From Alphaproteobacteria bacterium (lineage in GTDB: Bacteria; Pseudomonadota; Alphaproteobacteria; DSM-16000; Inquilinaceae), in the NCBI GenBank assembly GCA_028277405.1, contig JANQGH010000068.1:20761-84760 (forward strand): DNA of 64,000 nucleotides. Reading direction: 5' to 3'. Shown in pieces: positions 52,140-61,294 of this stretch. The position numbers and the translations under genes are program-made. The stretch's first letter is position 1. Each line of letters begins with the position of its first letter. Under the pieces are notes generated by a model. That model saw only the letters and a list, made by a program, of their open reading frames with translations, had not been told where the DNA came from and did no database searches.

Positions 52140-52940
52140 ATGGCTGCTTTACCGACACCGGACCTGTTGACCCGTGTCGACAGGTTGGCGTGCCAGGCGG
52201 GCGATGAAGTGCTGCGCTATCACGGCAAGGTACAGCCGGGGACCAAGGCGGATGGCAGCCCCGTCACGAAGGCGGACCGGGCTGCCGAAGCGATCATCGT
52301 GAAGGGATTGGCCGACCTGACGCCGGAGACCCCCGTGGTGGCCGAGGAGGCGGCCTCGGCCGGCCACGTGCCTGAAACCGCTGACGGCCCTTTCTGGCTG
52401 GTCGACCCGCTGGATGGCACGAAAGAGTTCGTCCGCAAAGACGGCAAGGGCGAGTTCACGGTCAACATCGCCCTGATCGTCGACGGTCAGCCCATCCTCG
52501 GTGTCGTGGTCGCGCCCGCGCTCGATATCGTTTACGGTGGCCTGTGCGGCGTCGGCGCCTATCGCCGCTGGGCCGGAGGCGCCAACGAGTCCATCATCGC
52601 CAGACCGGCACCGGTGACGGGCCTTACGGTCGTCTCAAGCCGCAGCCATGGTGACAAGCAGGCCCTGGAGGCGCTTTTGCAGTCGGCCCAGGTCAGCAAC
52701 CAGAGACAGATTGGCAGTTCGCTCAAGCTGTGCCTGGTCGCTTCTGGCGAAGCCGACATCTATCCGCGTCTCGGACCCACCATGGAATGGGACATCGCCG
52801 CCGGCCAGGCAATCCTGGCCGCCGCCGGAGGACGGGTCGAGACGCTTGACGGCGCGCCGATGGCCTACGCCAAGAAGGATTTCAGAAACCCTCACTTCGT
52901 GGCCTATGGGCGCTGTCCATCCATTAGCCGAACACGTTGA
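52140..52940 (+). CDS. cysQ: 3'(2'),5'-bisphosphate nucleotidase
   Basis: 266 residues of the inositol-monophosphatase superfamily. Metal-binding motifs: TPVVAEEAAS (Glu), FWLVDPLDGTKEFVRKDGKG (two Asp) and TMEWDIAAGQAILAAAGG (Asp). The DGTKEFV variant is typical of CysQ, which removes phosphate from 3'-phosphoadenosine 5'-phosphate formed in sulfate assimilation. It begins 23 bases after the hydroxylase gene and its stop overlaps the TTG start of the permease gene. Confidence 0.9.
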   Translation: MAALPTPDLLTRVDRLACQAGDEVLRYHGKVQPGTKADGSPVTKADRAAEAIIVKGLADLTPETPVVAEEAASAGHVPETADGPFWLVDPLDGTKEFVRKDGKGEFTVNIALIVDGQPILGVVVAPALDIVYGGLCGVGAYRRWAGGANESIIARPAPVTGLTVVSSRSHGDKQALEALLQSAQVSNQRQIGSSLKLCLVASGEADIYPRLGPTMEWDIAAGQAILAAAGGRVETLDGAPMAYAKKDFRNPHFVAYGRCPSISRTR

Positions 52941-54397
52941 CTGCTGGGCGCGATACGCCGCCGCCACGGGCTGAAAAGCGAGCAGGTCCGCCCATCGCAA
53001 ACGAAGACCCATCGAACCTCTCGGTCGCGGCCAGCGACCTGATCTACCGGCTCGATGATCGGCCGGATGCCCTGCGCAGTCTGCTGGCGGCGCTTCAGCA
53101 CCTGATGGCCAGTGTTTTCGGCATCGCGATCGTTCCGCTGCTGATCGCACGTGGGCTGCAGCTTGACGCCACCGAAAGCGCCTATCTGGTGTCGATGGCG
53201 CTGATGGTCTCTGGCGTCGCCACCTTCATTCAATCGCGCCGCATCGGCCCCGTCGGTTCCGGCCTGCTCTGCCTTCAAGGCACGAGCTTCACGTTCGTGG
53301 CCACCATCGTTGCCGGCGGTCTGGCGATGCGAGCGGCAGGCAGCAGCGACGAAGCCATGCTGGCAGCCATTTTCGGCACCTGCCTGGCCGGCTGTCTGGT
53401 CGAGATCGGACTCAGCCAGATCGTCCCGCTGATCCGGCGCATCATCACGCGGACGGTCACGGGCGTCGTCGTGACCGTGATTGGCCTGAGCCTGATCGAA
53501 GTCGGGTTCAGCAGTCTCGCCGGCGGCAGCGGAGCGGCCGACTTCGGCAGCCTGACCAATCTGGCGATTGGCGGGATCACCATGGCGATCATCATCGCCG
53601 CCTTCATCCAACGCCGCCCCCTGGTCAGGATCTCCGCCATTCTGATCGGCATTCTCATCGGCTCGTCGCTTGCGGCCCTGACCGGGCTCTTGGATCTCAG
53701 CAGCCTCGCCGGCCAACCGGCCGTCACGATGCCGGTGCCGCTAAAGTATGGAATTGACTTCAGCATCGAACTCTTTGTTCCAATTGCGATTTTATACCTC
53801 GTGACGGCCATCGAGGCGGCCGGTGACCTGACCGCGACATCCGTCATCGCGGGCGAGCCGGTGGCGGGGCCGACCTACCTCAAGCGCATTCGGGGCGGCA
53901 TTCTGGGCGATGGTGTCAACTCGGCGATCGCCGCGATCTTCAACAGCTTTCCCAGCACGACCTTCGGCCAGAACAACGGCGTCATTCAACTGACCGGCAT
54001 CGCCAGCCGCCATATCGCGTTGTTCATCGCGCCGATCCTTGTCCTGCTCGGCCTGTTGCCCTTTGTCGGCGCCCTGTTTGTCGCCATCCCCCAACCGGTC
54101 ATCGGCGGGGCCATGGTCGTGCTTTTTGGCTCGATCGCCGTCGCCGGCATCCGCCTCTTGTCGTCCGAGCCCTTCACCCGAAAGCGCGTCCTGGTGGCAG
54201 CTGTTTCGCTGGGTCTGGGCCTCGGCTCGGCGCTCGTGCCCGATGCCTTTCAGGAGTTGCCGGCAATCGTGCGTTCGGTCACCGGGTCACCTATAGCGCT
54301 GTCCGGCCTGACGGCCATCCTGCTGACGCTGATCTTGCCCGAACCGACGGCTGTCGCACGCGAGCCCGCTAGGGAAGCCGATCCAGGATCTCTGTAG
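52937..54397 (+). CDS. NCS2-family purine/uracil permease
   Basis: 486 residues from a TTG at 52937 overlapping the cysQ stop; the first 45 residues are polar. About 12-14 membrane segments follow. The NCS2 signature TTFGQNNGVIQLTGIASR is present, and earlier CLQGTSFTFVATIVAGG. The QNxG motif places it with xanthine/urate-type transporters. With a xanthine-dehydrogenase-like gene in the same operon, import of a purine or related heterocycle is likely. Its 3' end overlaps the convergent ParA gene by 29 bases. Confidence 0.91.
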   Translation: MTAGRDTPPPRAEKRAGPPIANEDPSNLSVAASDLIYRLDDRPDALRSLLAALQHLMASVFGIAIVPLLIARGLQLDATESAYLVSMALMVSGVATFIQSRRIGPVGSGLLCLQGTSFTFVATIVAGGLAMRAAGSSDEAMLAAIFGTCLAGCLVEIGLSQIVPLIRRIITRTVTGVVVTVIGLSLIEVGFSSLAGGSGAADFGSLTNLAIGGITMAIIIAAFIQRRPLVRISAILIGILIGSSLAALTGLLDLSSLAGQPAVTMPVPLKYGIDFSIELFVPIAILYLVTAIEAAGDLTATSVIAGEPVAGPTYLKRIRGGILGDGVNSAIAAIFNSFPSTTFGQNNGVIQLTGIASRHIALFIAPILVLLGLLPFVGALFVAIPQPVIGGAMVVLFGSIAVAGIRLLSSEPFTRKRVLVAAVSLGLGLGSALVPDAFQELPAIVRSVTGSPIALSGLTAILLTLILPEPTAVAREPAREADPGSL

Positions 54398-54995
54398 CCA
54401 GGGCGTCGATTTCTTCGGCCGCCATGGAGCGTCGATGGGTTTCGGTTACGCCGCGTCCCTTCATCAAGGCCGCCGCCAGGGCGATCCGGTTGCCGATCCG
54501 CACGCCGGCCAGATCGGCGCCCAGTTCATCCATCTGATCGGTAATCTCGTCAGCCAGCCTCGCCCGGGCAGGCACGCGGTTCAGGACGACCAGTACCGCC
54601 CTCTTCTCCGCCGCCGCCAAGGCAATCGTCGGCTTGGTGGCCCAGAAGTCCATCGGGCTGGGTTGCACCGGAACCAGCACCAGATCGGCCGCGCGAACGG
54701 CAATCCGCGCCTCCGTTTCGGCGTGCGGGGGGCTGTCGACGATCACCACGTCGAAGTCACGCGTCAGCCGTTCGACGGCACCGGCGGCGCGCCAGCCCGT
54801 GACCTGATGGCCGGCAATCGCCGGTTCCGCTTCGCCCCGCGCCTGAGACCAGGCCGTGAGGCTGCCTTGGGGATCGATATCCATGATCGCGACGGACCGG
54901 CCGGATTGAGCCATCGCTACGGCCAAATGAGCCGCCAACGTGGTCTTGCCCGCGCCGCCCTTCTGCTGGGCGATCGTGATAACCGATCCTGCCAT
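54369..54995 (-). CDS. ParA/MinD-family partition ATPase
   Basis: 208 residues. A deviant Walker A, QQKGGAGKTTLAAHLAVAMA, is at the N-terminus, followed by MDIDPQGSLTAWSQARGEAE and VVIVDSPPHAETEARIA (Walker B region), and VLVPVQPSPMDFWATKPTIA. It is a short ParA without an N-terminal helix-turn-helix and without a ParB gene beside it. Such orphan ParA-like ATPases position proteins or DNA cargo. The minus-strand gene ends inside the 3' end of the permease gene. Confidence 0.92.
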   Translation of the reverse strand: MAGSVITIAQQKGGAGKTTLAAHLAVAMAQSGRSVAIMDIDPQGSLTAWSQARGEAEPAIAGHQVTGWRAAGAVERLTRDFDVVIVDSPPHAETEARIAVRAADLVLVPVQPSPMDFWATKPTIALAAAEKRAVLVVLNRVPARARLADEITDQMDELGADLAGVRIGNRIALAAALMKGRGVTETHRRSMAAEEIDALATEILDRLP

Positions 54996-55143
54996 GGCCG
55001 CCCTCTACACTGGAAGGGTTCATACTGCACCGCAACAAGACAAACGCAAGTCAATGTTGCACCGCGGCATCCATCCATAGCCACGGCTCCTTCATCGACA
55101 GCCGGGGTTGGTCAAAACCGCACCGGCGCGCTATATGGCGGCC

Positions 55144-56142
55144 ATGTCGAATGCTTCGAAGCCAGTTGAAACGCGGCTGATCGCGGCCAGCCCCAGCGGG
55201 GTTGCCGAGGCTGCGCGCCTATTGCGTGCCGGCGAACTGGTCGCCTTCCCGACGGAGACGGTCTACGGTTTGGGCGCGGACGCCACGGATGACCGGGCAG
55301 TTGCCGCGATCTTTGCCGCCAAGCAGCGGCCCCGGTTCAATCCCCTGATCGTCCATGTCATGAGCCCGCAGATCGCGGAAACACTGGCGGCGTTCGACGA
55401 TCGTGCGCGACGCCTGGCGGCAACGTTCTGGCCGGGACCGCTGACCCTGGTCTTGCCGCGACGGCCGGACAGCCCGGCCTCGCTGCTGGTCAGCGCTGGC
55501 TTGGACAGCATTGCCGTGCGCGTGCCGGCGCAGCCGGTGGCAAGGTCCCTGCTGGCGGAAACCGGCAGGCCCATCGCGGCGCCAAGCGCCAATCTCTCCG
55601 GCCAGGTCAGCCCGACAACAGCACAGCATGTGCGCGACAGCCTGGGCGGCCGCATTCCGCTGATCCTGGCCGGCGGCCGTTGCACTGTCGGTCTTGAGAG
55701 CACGATCGTCGACCTGACGGGCCCCGTCGCCCGGTTGCTGAGACCCGGGTCGGTGACGGCGGAGGATCTGGAGGTGCTGATAGGCCCCCTCACCGGCGCC
55801 GACCAGACCGACCAGCCAAAATCGCCCGGCCAGCTCGCCAGCCACTACGCCCCGAGCGCGCCCTTGCGGCTGAATGCGAGCCAGCCGCGCCCCGGTGAGG
55901 CGTATCTGGCCTTCGGGCCCGACCTGCGCAAGGGCGACCGCATTGCAAACCTCAGTGCTGAGGGCGACCTGCACGACGCGGCCGCGAACCTGTTCGCCAT
56001 GCTACGCGCGCTCGATCAGCCGGGCATCGCCGGCATCGCGGTCGCCCCCATCCCGGGTCAGGGGCTGGGCGCGGCCATCAACGACCGGCTCACGCGGGCC
56101 GCCGCGCCAAGGCCCCTTTCCTCCACCGCAGCCGCGTCGTAA
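55144..56142 (+). CDS. Threonylcarbamoyl-AMP synthase (TsaC/Sua5 long form)
   Basis: 332 residues from the ATG at 55144; ATGs 9 and 36 bases upstream are alternatives. The YrdC domain is clear: AGELVAFPTETVYGLGADAT, AIFAAKQRPRFNPLIVHV, KxR-x-KP-like active site, and AAPSANLSGQVSPTTAQHV. The C-terminal Sua5 domain (SPGQLASHYAPSAPLRLNAS) makes it the long form. It makes threonylcarbamoyl-AMP for the t6A modification of tRNAs reading ANN codons. It precedes the acyl-CoA dehydrogenase gene. Confidence 0.94.
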   Translation: MSNASKPVETRLIAASPSGVAEAARLLRAGELVAFPTETVYGLGADATDDRAVAAIFAAKQRPRFNPLIVHVMSPQIAETLAAFDDRARRLAATFWPGPLTLVLPRRPDSPASLLVSAGLDSIAVRVPAQPVARSLLAETGRPIAAPSANLSGQVSPTTAQHVRDSLGGRIPLILAGGRCTVGLESTIVDLTGPVARLLRPGSVTAEDLEVLIGPLTGADQTDQPKSPGQLASHYAPSAPLRLNASQPRPGEAYLAFGPDLRKGDRIANLSAEGDLHDAAANLFAMLRALDQPGIAGIAVAPIPGQGLGAAINDRLTRAAAPRPLSSTAAAS

Positions 56143-56175
56143 GCCGGCAGCACCGCCGCCACCAAGGATGACCGA

Positions 56176-57942
56176 ATGACCGCATACACCGCCCCGCTTC
56201 AGGACATGCGGTTCGCCCTCGCCGAATTCGCCGGTTTGGCCGATCTGGCAACGCTGCCCGGCTTTGAGGACGCTTCGCCGGAACTGGTCGACGCGGTGCT
56301 TGAGGAGGCGGCCAAACTGACCGGCAAGGTGATCGCGCCGCTCAACCAAGTCGGCGACCAGCACCCGTCGATCCTGGAAAACGGCGTCGTACGGACGCCC
56401 GATGGCTTCCGCGAGGCCTACGCCCGCTACCGCGACGATGGCTGGAATTCCATGCCGTTCTCACCCGACCATGGCGGCCAGGGGCTGCCCTGGTCGGTCG
56501 CCATGGCGGTGATGGAGCAGATCCATGCCGCCAACATGTCGTTCGGCCTGTGTCCAACGCTTAACGTCGCGGCGGTGGAGGCCATCGAGGCCCACGGCAC
56601 GGAGGACCAGAAGGCGCTTTACCTGCCCAAGCTGATCTCCGGCGAATGGACCGGCACAATGAACCTGACCGAGCCGCAGGCCGGTTCGGATGTCGGCGCC
56701 ATCCGCGCCAAGGCGGTGCCGAACGGCGATGGCAGCTACCGCATCACCGGCCAGAAGATCTACATCACCTATGGCGAGCACGATCTGGCCGACAACATCA
56801 TCCATCTGGTGCTGGCCCGCCTGCCCGACGCGCCGGAGGGCACAAAGGGCATCAGCCTGTTCGTCGTGCCCAAATTCATTCCGGACGCCCACGGCGCACC
56901 GGGACAGCGCAACGATCTGCGCTGCGTCAGCCTGGAACACAAGCTGGGCATCCACGCCAGCCCCACGGCGGTGATGGCCTATGGCGACAATGAGGGTGCG
57001 CAAGCCTGGCTGGTCGGCGAGGAAAATCGCGGCATGGCCTGCATGTTCACGATGATGAACAACGCCCGCCTGGCCGTCGGCCTGCAAGGGGTCGCGATCG
57101 GCGAGCGGGCCTATCAGCAGGCCCGCGACTACGCCTTGGCACGGGTGCAGTCCCGCGCGGTGACACGGCCCGGCGACGGGGCGGTGGCGATCATCCACCA
57201 TCCCGACGTGCGCCGCATGCTTATGGCCATGCGGTCCCAGGTTGAGGCCGGGCGGGCGCTGACCTACTACGCCGTCGGCGCGCTCGACCGGTCGAAGCGG
57301 CACCCGGACGAGGCCGAACGGCAACGCGCCAGCGCGCTGGTCGACCTGCTGACGCCCATGGTGAAGGCCTGGTGCACCGACATGGGCGTCGAGGTCGCCT
57401 CGCTGGGCATCCAGGTGCATGGCGGCATGGGCTTCATTGAGGAAACCGGCGCGGCCCAGCACTATCGCGATGCCCGCATCGCGCCGATCTATGAGGGCAC
57501 CAACGGCATCCAGGCCAACGATCTGGTGTTCCGCAAGGTTCTGCGCGACGACGGCGCGGCGGCAAAGGCGCTGATCGCCGAAATGGCGGCCCCGCTGGAC
57601 GGTCCGCCGGCGATCGATCGCATCGCCCACCGCTTGCGGGCCAGCCTTGATGATCTGCGGGCAGCGACCGACTGGCTGTTGAGCACGGATAAAGACAGCC
57701 CGGCAATCGCGGCTTCCGCGTCCACCCCGTATCTGAATCTGTTCGCCATCACCGTCGGCGGCTGGTTGATGGCCCGTGCCGCCGCCGCGTCGGCCAACGG
57801 CGCCAATTCTGACTTTGCCGAGACCAAACGAACCACCGCCCTGTTCTTTGCCGATCAGGTGATGCCTCAGACCGCGGCCCTGCTGCCGGCAATCATCGAA
57901 GGTGCGGAGAGCGTGATGGCGCTAAAGGCGGAGCAGTTTTAG
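56176..57942 (+). CDS. Acyl-CoA dehydrogenase, large (C-terminally extended) type
   Basis: 588 residues. The FAD-binding acyl-CoA dehydrogenase core includes MNLTEPQAGSDVGAIRAKAV, then GQKIYITYGEHDLADNIIHL, and the catalytic Glu in APIYEGTNGIQANDLVFRKV. About 120 additional C-terminal residues (LLSTDKDSPAIAASASTPYL) mark the group that includes DmdC-type 3-methylmercaptopropionyl-CoA dehydrogenases and long-chain enzymes. Substrate is uncertain. It begins 33 bases after tsaC; the two are commonly neighbours in alphaproteobacteria. Confidence 0.93.
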   Translation: MTAYTAPLQDMRFALAEFAGLADLATLPGFEDASPELVDAVLEEAAKLTGKVIAPLNQVGDQHPSILENGVVRTPDGFREAYARYRDDGWNSMPFSPDHGGQGLPWSVAMAVMEQIHAANMSFGLCPTLNVAAVEAIEAHGTEDQKALYLPKLISGEWTGTMNLTEPQAGSDVGAIRAKAVPNGDGSYRITGQKIYITYGEHDLADNIIHLVLARLPDAPEGTKGISLFVVPKFIPDAHGAPGQRNDLRCVSLEHKLGIHASPTAVMAYGDNEGAQAWLVGEENRGMACMFTMMNNARLAVGLQGVAIGERAYQQARDYALARVQSRAVTRPGDGAVAIIHHPDVRRMLMAMRSQVEAGRALTYYAVGALDRSKRHPDEAERQRASALVDLLTPMVKAWCTDMGVEVASLGIQVHGGMGFIEETGAAQHYRDARIAPIYEGTNGIQANDLVFRKVLRDDGAAAKALIAEMAAPLDGPPAIDRIAHRLRASLDDLRAATDWLLSTDKDSPAIAASASTPYLNLFAITVGGWLMARAAAASANGANSDFAETKRTTALFFADQVMPQTAALLPAIIEGAESVMALKAEQF

Positions 57943-58158
57943 CCACGCCGTGACGAGACGGTGAACCGCGAGGACATCCACCCATGACCCGCCATGGGCT
58001 TTGCCGGCTTTAACGAGGCGACAGTCTAATCAGGCCCATTGGAGCGGGCACGCATTCACTCTCCCACTGCCAAGTTCAACGCGTTCAAGCCTTAACTGCT
58101 GACCGCGCGCCATCCAAGTGGGGTGCAAACTCAGCGGTTGACATCACGCGCCCGGTAA

Positions 58159-58190
58159 ATAACCATACAGTTATGGAACTTCATGGTTAT
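58159..58190. promoter_or_regulatory. Operator-like repeats overlapping the ArsR start
   Basis: ataaccat (58159-58166) and its inverse atggttat (58183-58190) flank the ATG at 58173, and within this span ccata-cagt-tatgg is a second small inverted repeat. ArsR regulators that control an SRPBCC partner usually bind palindromes of this ACCAT/ATGGT kind near their own promoter, so negative autoregulation is likely. Confidence 0.55.
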
Positions 58191-58544
58191 TCATCGGACC
58201 CCCAAGCCTTAGACGCTGTCTTTGCGGCGTTGTCCGATCCGACACGGCGGGCGATCCTGTCGCGGCTGGCGGCCGGCGAGGCGTCCGTCAACGAACTTGC
58301 CTCCCCGTTCGAGATGAGCCAGCCAGCGGTGTCGAAGCATCTGAAGGTGCTGGAACGGGCCGGTCTGATCGAACGGGACATCGACAAACAGCGCAGACCA
58401 GCGCGGCTGAAGGCCGAGCCGATGGCGGCGGCGGTCAGTTGGCTTGAGGAATTCAAGGAGTTTTGGTCGTCGAGCCTGGATCAACTCGACGATCTCTTGC
58501 ATGAGCTGAAACAGGCTGAAAAGAAAGGGGCCGACAATGACTGA
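58173..58544 (+). CDS. ArsR-family transcriptional regulator
   Basis: 123 residues. Winged helix: AALSDPTRRAILSRLAAGEA, then SVNELASPFEMSQPAVSKHL, KVLERAGLIERDIDKQRR. No cysteine metal site, so it is the non-metal type that partners an SRPBCC protein. It overlaps the SRPBCC gene by 8 bases. It probably represses its own operon through the repeats at 58159-58190. Confidence 0.94.
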   Translation: MELHGYSSDPQALDAVFAALSDPTRRAILSRLAAGEASVNELASPFEMSQPAVSKHLKVLERAGLIERDIDKQRRPARLKAEPMAAAVSWLEEFKEFWSSSLDQLDDLLHELKQAEKKGADND

Positions 58545-59043
58545 AGTGCCGACTTACGTGCTGGAGCGGGTGTTCGACGCGCCGCGCGCGCTGGTGTGGA
58601 GAACCTTCACCGAGCCGAAGCTGCTGTCGCGCTGGTACGGCCCCAACGTGGAGACGATCGTTCACCGGCTAGACGTCAAGCCGGGCGGCCTGTGGCTGAA
58701 CGAGATGAAATGGGGCGGCAACTCCAACTATGAGCGCGTCGAGTATACCGAGGTTGAGCCCCCTGCCCGTCTGGTCTGGCTGCATTCCGTCGCGGACGCG
58801 GACTGGAACATTGCTGCCAACCCAATGATGGCCGACTGGCCGCGCGTGTTGCTGACGACGGTGACCCTCGAGGAGGACGACAGCGGCCGGACCACCATGC
58901 GCCTGACCTGGGTGCCGCATGAGGCCAGCGACGCCGAACTCGCCTGCTTCGCCGGCGCGTTGGAAGGTCTGGACAAAGGCTGGGGTGCCGGCATGGCGCT
59001 GCTGGAGGAACTGCTGGCGGAGCTTCAGGCCCAAGCCGACTGA
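58537..59043 (+). CDS. SRPBCC/AHSA1-like domain protein
   Basis: 168 residues. It begins VPTYVLERVFDAPRALVWRT and continues FTEPKLLSRWYGPNVETIVH, the standard AHSA1/SRPBCC opening, and ends with an amphipathic helix (GLDKGWGAGMALLEELLAEL). It should form a helix-grip cavity for a hydrophobic ligand. The start lies within the ArsR gene end (ATGACTGA). ArsR-SRPBCC pairs are common; the ligand is generally unknown. Confidence 0.93.
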   Translation: MTEVPTYVLERVFDAPRALVWRTFTEPKLLSRWYGPNVETIVHRLDVKPGGLWLNEMKWGGNSNYERVEYTEVEPPARLVWLHSVADADWNIAANPMMADWPRVLLTTVTLEEDDSGRTTMRLTWVPHEASDAELACFAGALEGLDKGWGAGMALLEELLAELQAQAD

Positions 59044-59103
59044 CGCGTCTTTCCGCCCGCCTTTGGCCGACGGGGCACGATCGGCACCCCGACGGTCCGC
59101 ACG

Positions 59104-60606
59104 TTATCGCTCGATGGCCTGCCGAAATCTGGCGGCGGCGCGACGCAGTTCATTTTCCGCAAAGGGCGCGTAGCCGAGGATCAGGCCCGTCTTCTTCGGT
59201 TGTTCGAGACCGAACCAGGACAACGGCATCTGTTCCAGCCCGGCCGACAGGGCAGCCGCGACGAGGTCTTGTTCCGACGCTCTCGATCTCGGCCAGCCGA
59301 CCAGGTGCAGGCCGGTGTCGAGTGCCGGCACGTCCAGAAACGCTCCGAGTTCGTCGGCCGCCACGGCGACCAGGGCCGCCTGGCGTTCGGCATAAAGCGC
59401 GCGCATGCGGCGGACATGGCGGGCGAAATGGCCCTCATCGATAAAATCGGCAACGACCGCCTGTTCCAACGGCGGCGAGTGCTGGTCGATCAGCCACCGT
59501 GCGGCCGCGACATGGTCGACCATGCTGTCAGGCACGACCGCATAGCCCAGCCGCAAGGTCGGAAACAGCAGCTTGCTGAACGTGCCGACATAGAGCACCC
59601 GGCCGGCCGGCGCCAACCCGTGCAACGCCTGCAAGGGGCGCCCGGCATAGCGATACTCGCCGCTGCAATCGTCTTCGACAATGGTGGCACCGGCCCTCTC
59701 CGCCCAATCCAGCAGCGCCAGACGGCGGGCCAGCGACATGGTCTTGCACAGCGGGAACTGGCTCGCGGGCGTGACGAAAACCAGTTTTGCCCTCGGCACG
59801 TGCGCGTTCAACGCGTCGACATCGATACCCTCATCATCCACGGGGACCGGAACGATCCTGGCCCCGGCGAGTTCGAACACCGTGGCCGCCGGCACGTAGC
59901 CGGGATCCTCGATACAGACGGTGTCGCCCCGATCGATCAGCAATTGGGCGATCAGATTGATCGCCTGCTGGGCGCCGGCCGTGACCATTACCTGGTCGGC
60001 ATCGCAGGTTACCCCGCGCGACGACCCAAGATAGCCCGCGATCGCCTCCCGCAGCGGCCGATACCCTCGTGGATCGGCCCGATCCATCCAACTGCGCGAC
60101 AGCGTGCGTAGACGCCGAGCAACGAGTTGGGCCCACAGCCGACGGGGAAACGGGTCGCTAGCCGGCGTATGGGCCCGAAAAGGGCGTGACGGCCGATCGA
60201 CCTCGTCGGCGATCACGGTGTTGATGGAAAATAGCCTGTGCGCCGCATCGGACAAGGTCGGCGGCGTGGCAACATTACTCGACGCCCGCCCCGCGTCCGC
60301 CGCCTGAAGCAGGCCATCCGGCACCGGCGCCGCGACGCGCGTGCCCGACCCGGCCGTGGGCGCGAGATAGCCTTCGATGATGAGCTGTCCGTAAGCGTTG
60401 ACGACGGTGTTGCGGGCCACGCCGAGATCGCGGGCAAGTTGCCGCGTGGACGGCAACCGCTCCCCCGGCCGCAACCGGCCAGCCTGGATCGCCGCGCGAA
60501 TGCCGGCCTCGAGCTGCCGGTAAAGGGGCTCTTCGGCGGCCTCGTCCAGATCGATCGCCTCAAGAGCGAACCGTTGGGGGCGTCTGGGTTCTTTAGGGCC
60601 AGGCAT
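59104..60606 (-). CDS. MocR/PdxR-family regulator (GntR helix-turn-helix plus aminotransferase domain)
   Basis: 500 residues. The N-terminal winged helix is LYRQLEAGIRAAIQAGRLRP, then GERLPSTRQLARDLGVARNT. After a linker the fold type I aminotransferase domain contains VMVTAGAQQAINLIAQLLID, VIEDDCSGEYRYAGRPLQAL-like Asp/Tyr contacts and the PLP Lys in YVGTFSKLLFPTLRLGY. Such proteins use PLP as effector and often control vitamin B6 or amino-compound genes. Target unknown here; neighbours give no clear hint. Confidence 0.93.
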   Translation of the reverse strand: MPGPKEPRRPQRFALEAIDLDEAAEEPLYRQLEAGIRAAIQAGRLRPGERLPSTRQLARDLGVARNTVVNAYGQLIIEGYLAPTAGSGTRVAAPVPDGLLQAADAGRASSNVATPPTLSDAAHRLFSINTVIADEVDRPSRPFRAHTPASDPFPRRLWAQLVARRLRTLSRSWMDRADPRGYRPLREAIAGYLGSSRGVTCDADQVMVTAGAQQAINLIAQLLIDRGDTVCIEDPGYVPAATVFELAGARIVPVPVDDEGIDVDALNAHVPRAKLVFVTPASQFPLCKTMSLARRLALLDWAERAGATIVEDDCSGEYRYAGRPLQALHGLAPAGRVLYVGTFSKLLFPTLRLGYAVVPDSMVDHVAAARWLIDQHSPPLEQAVVADFIDEGHFARHVRRMRALYAERQAALVAVAADELGAFLDVPALDTGLHLVGWPRSRASEQDLVAAALSAGLEQMPLSWFGLEQPKKTGLILGYAPFAENELRRAAARFRQAIER

Positions 60607-60904
60607 GGCTGACGAGAAAGAAGACGGCGAACGGCAGAACCTTCAGGGACTCGCGTTTCACAAACCTGCCGCCCCTCACCAGACGATGCATCCTCGCCCC
60701 CAACCCTTCGAGCATAGTCCGCCTCTCGGTCTCGTTTTAGCAGGTTTTTCGGAGGGGCTTGGGGAGGCAAAAGATGTGGAGTCAGCGTCAACGGCGACGC
60801 CAACAACTGGCGGCTTTCGGCTCAGGCGACAGCCCGTCATCGGCGTGACAGGCTCTAGCGGGTATCCAGAGGGGAAAGAGCAGCTGGGCTGGTCGGACGC
60901 CAAA

Positions 60905-61294
60905 CTAGCGAGACTCGAGATCGTGAAAATGCCTCTCCAGTGTTTCACAAGCTGACTGCAAGCGCCGCAACTCCGTTGCTAGAACGCGGCGGATTATCTC
61001 GTCTTCAATATCGTCATAGTCATGGCGGATGAAATTGCCGATCCCGCGGATGGCGTTCCAGTCGATAGACGGCGTCAGATCCTCGACTTGGCCGCGCAGT
61101 TTTGTCGCCGCTTCGGAGATAACCAAGAGTTGGCGCTCGACGGCATCTCGATGAACGAACGAGTCGCGCATCAAGGCATCAAGCCCGCCGACGTCAGCGA
61201 CATAAGCTCTTATCCGCCCTATTGCGCTCAAGATGTCGCCAACCCGCCGTTTCGGATCGCTAGAAGGCAACGGCAGCCTCGCGGTCAATCGCAC
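60905..61294 (-). CDS. hepT: HepT-like ribonuclease toxin (DUF86, HEPN)
   Basis: 129 residues, helical. DUF86 landmarks: VGDILSAIGRIRAYVADVGG, then FVHRDAVERQLLVISEAATK and the motif GNFIRHDYDDIEDEIIRRVL. The usual R-x4-HxY reads G-x4-HDY with an Arg directly before His, a variant I believe is common in a DUF86 subfamily. The Tyr is the residue AMPylated by the partner. Toxin of a HepT-MntA pair; it overlaps the antitoxin gene end by 35 bases, and its real start may be slightly downstream of 61294. Confidence 0.86.
   Translation of the reverse strand: MRLTARLPLPSSDPKRRVGDILSAIGRIRAYVADVGGLDALMRDSFVHRDAVERQLLVISEAATKLRGQVEDLTPSIDWNAIRGIGNFIRHDYDDIEDEIIRRVLATELRRLQSACETLERHFHDLESR

Noticed and set aside
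56461..57630. 389-codon minus-strand frame
   Set aside because: Shadow of the acyl-CoA dehydrogenase gene.
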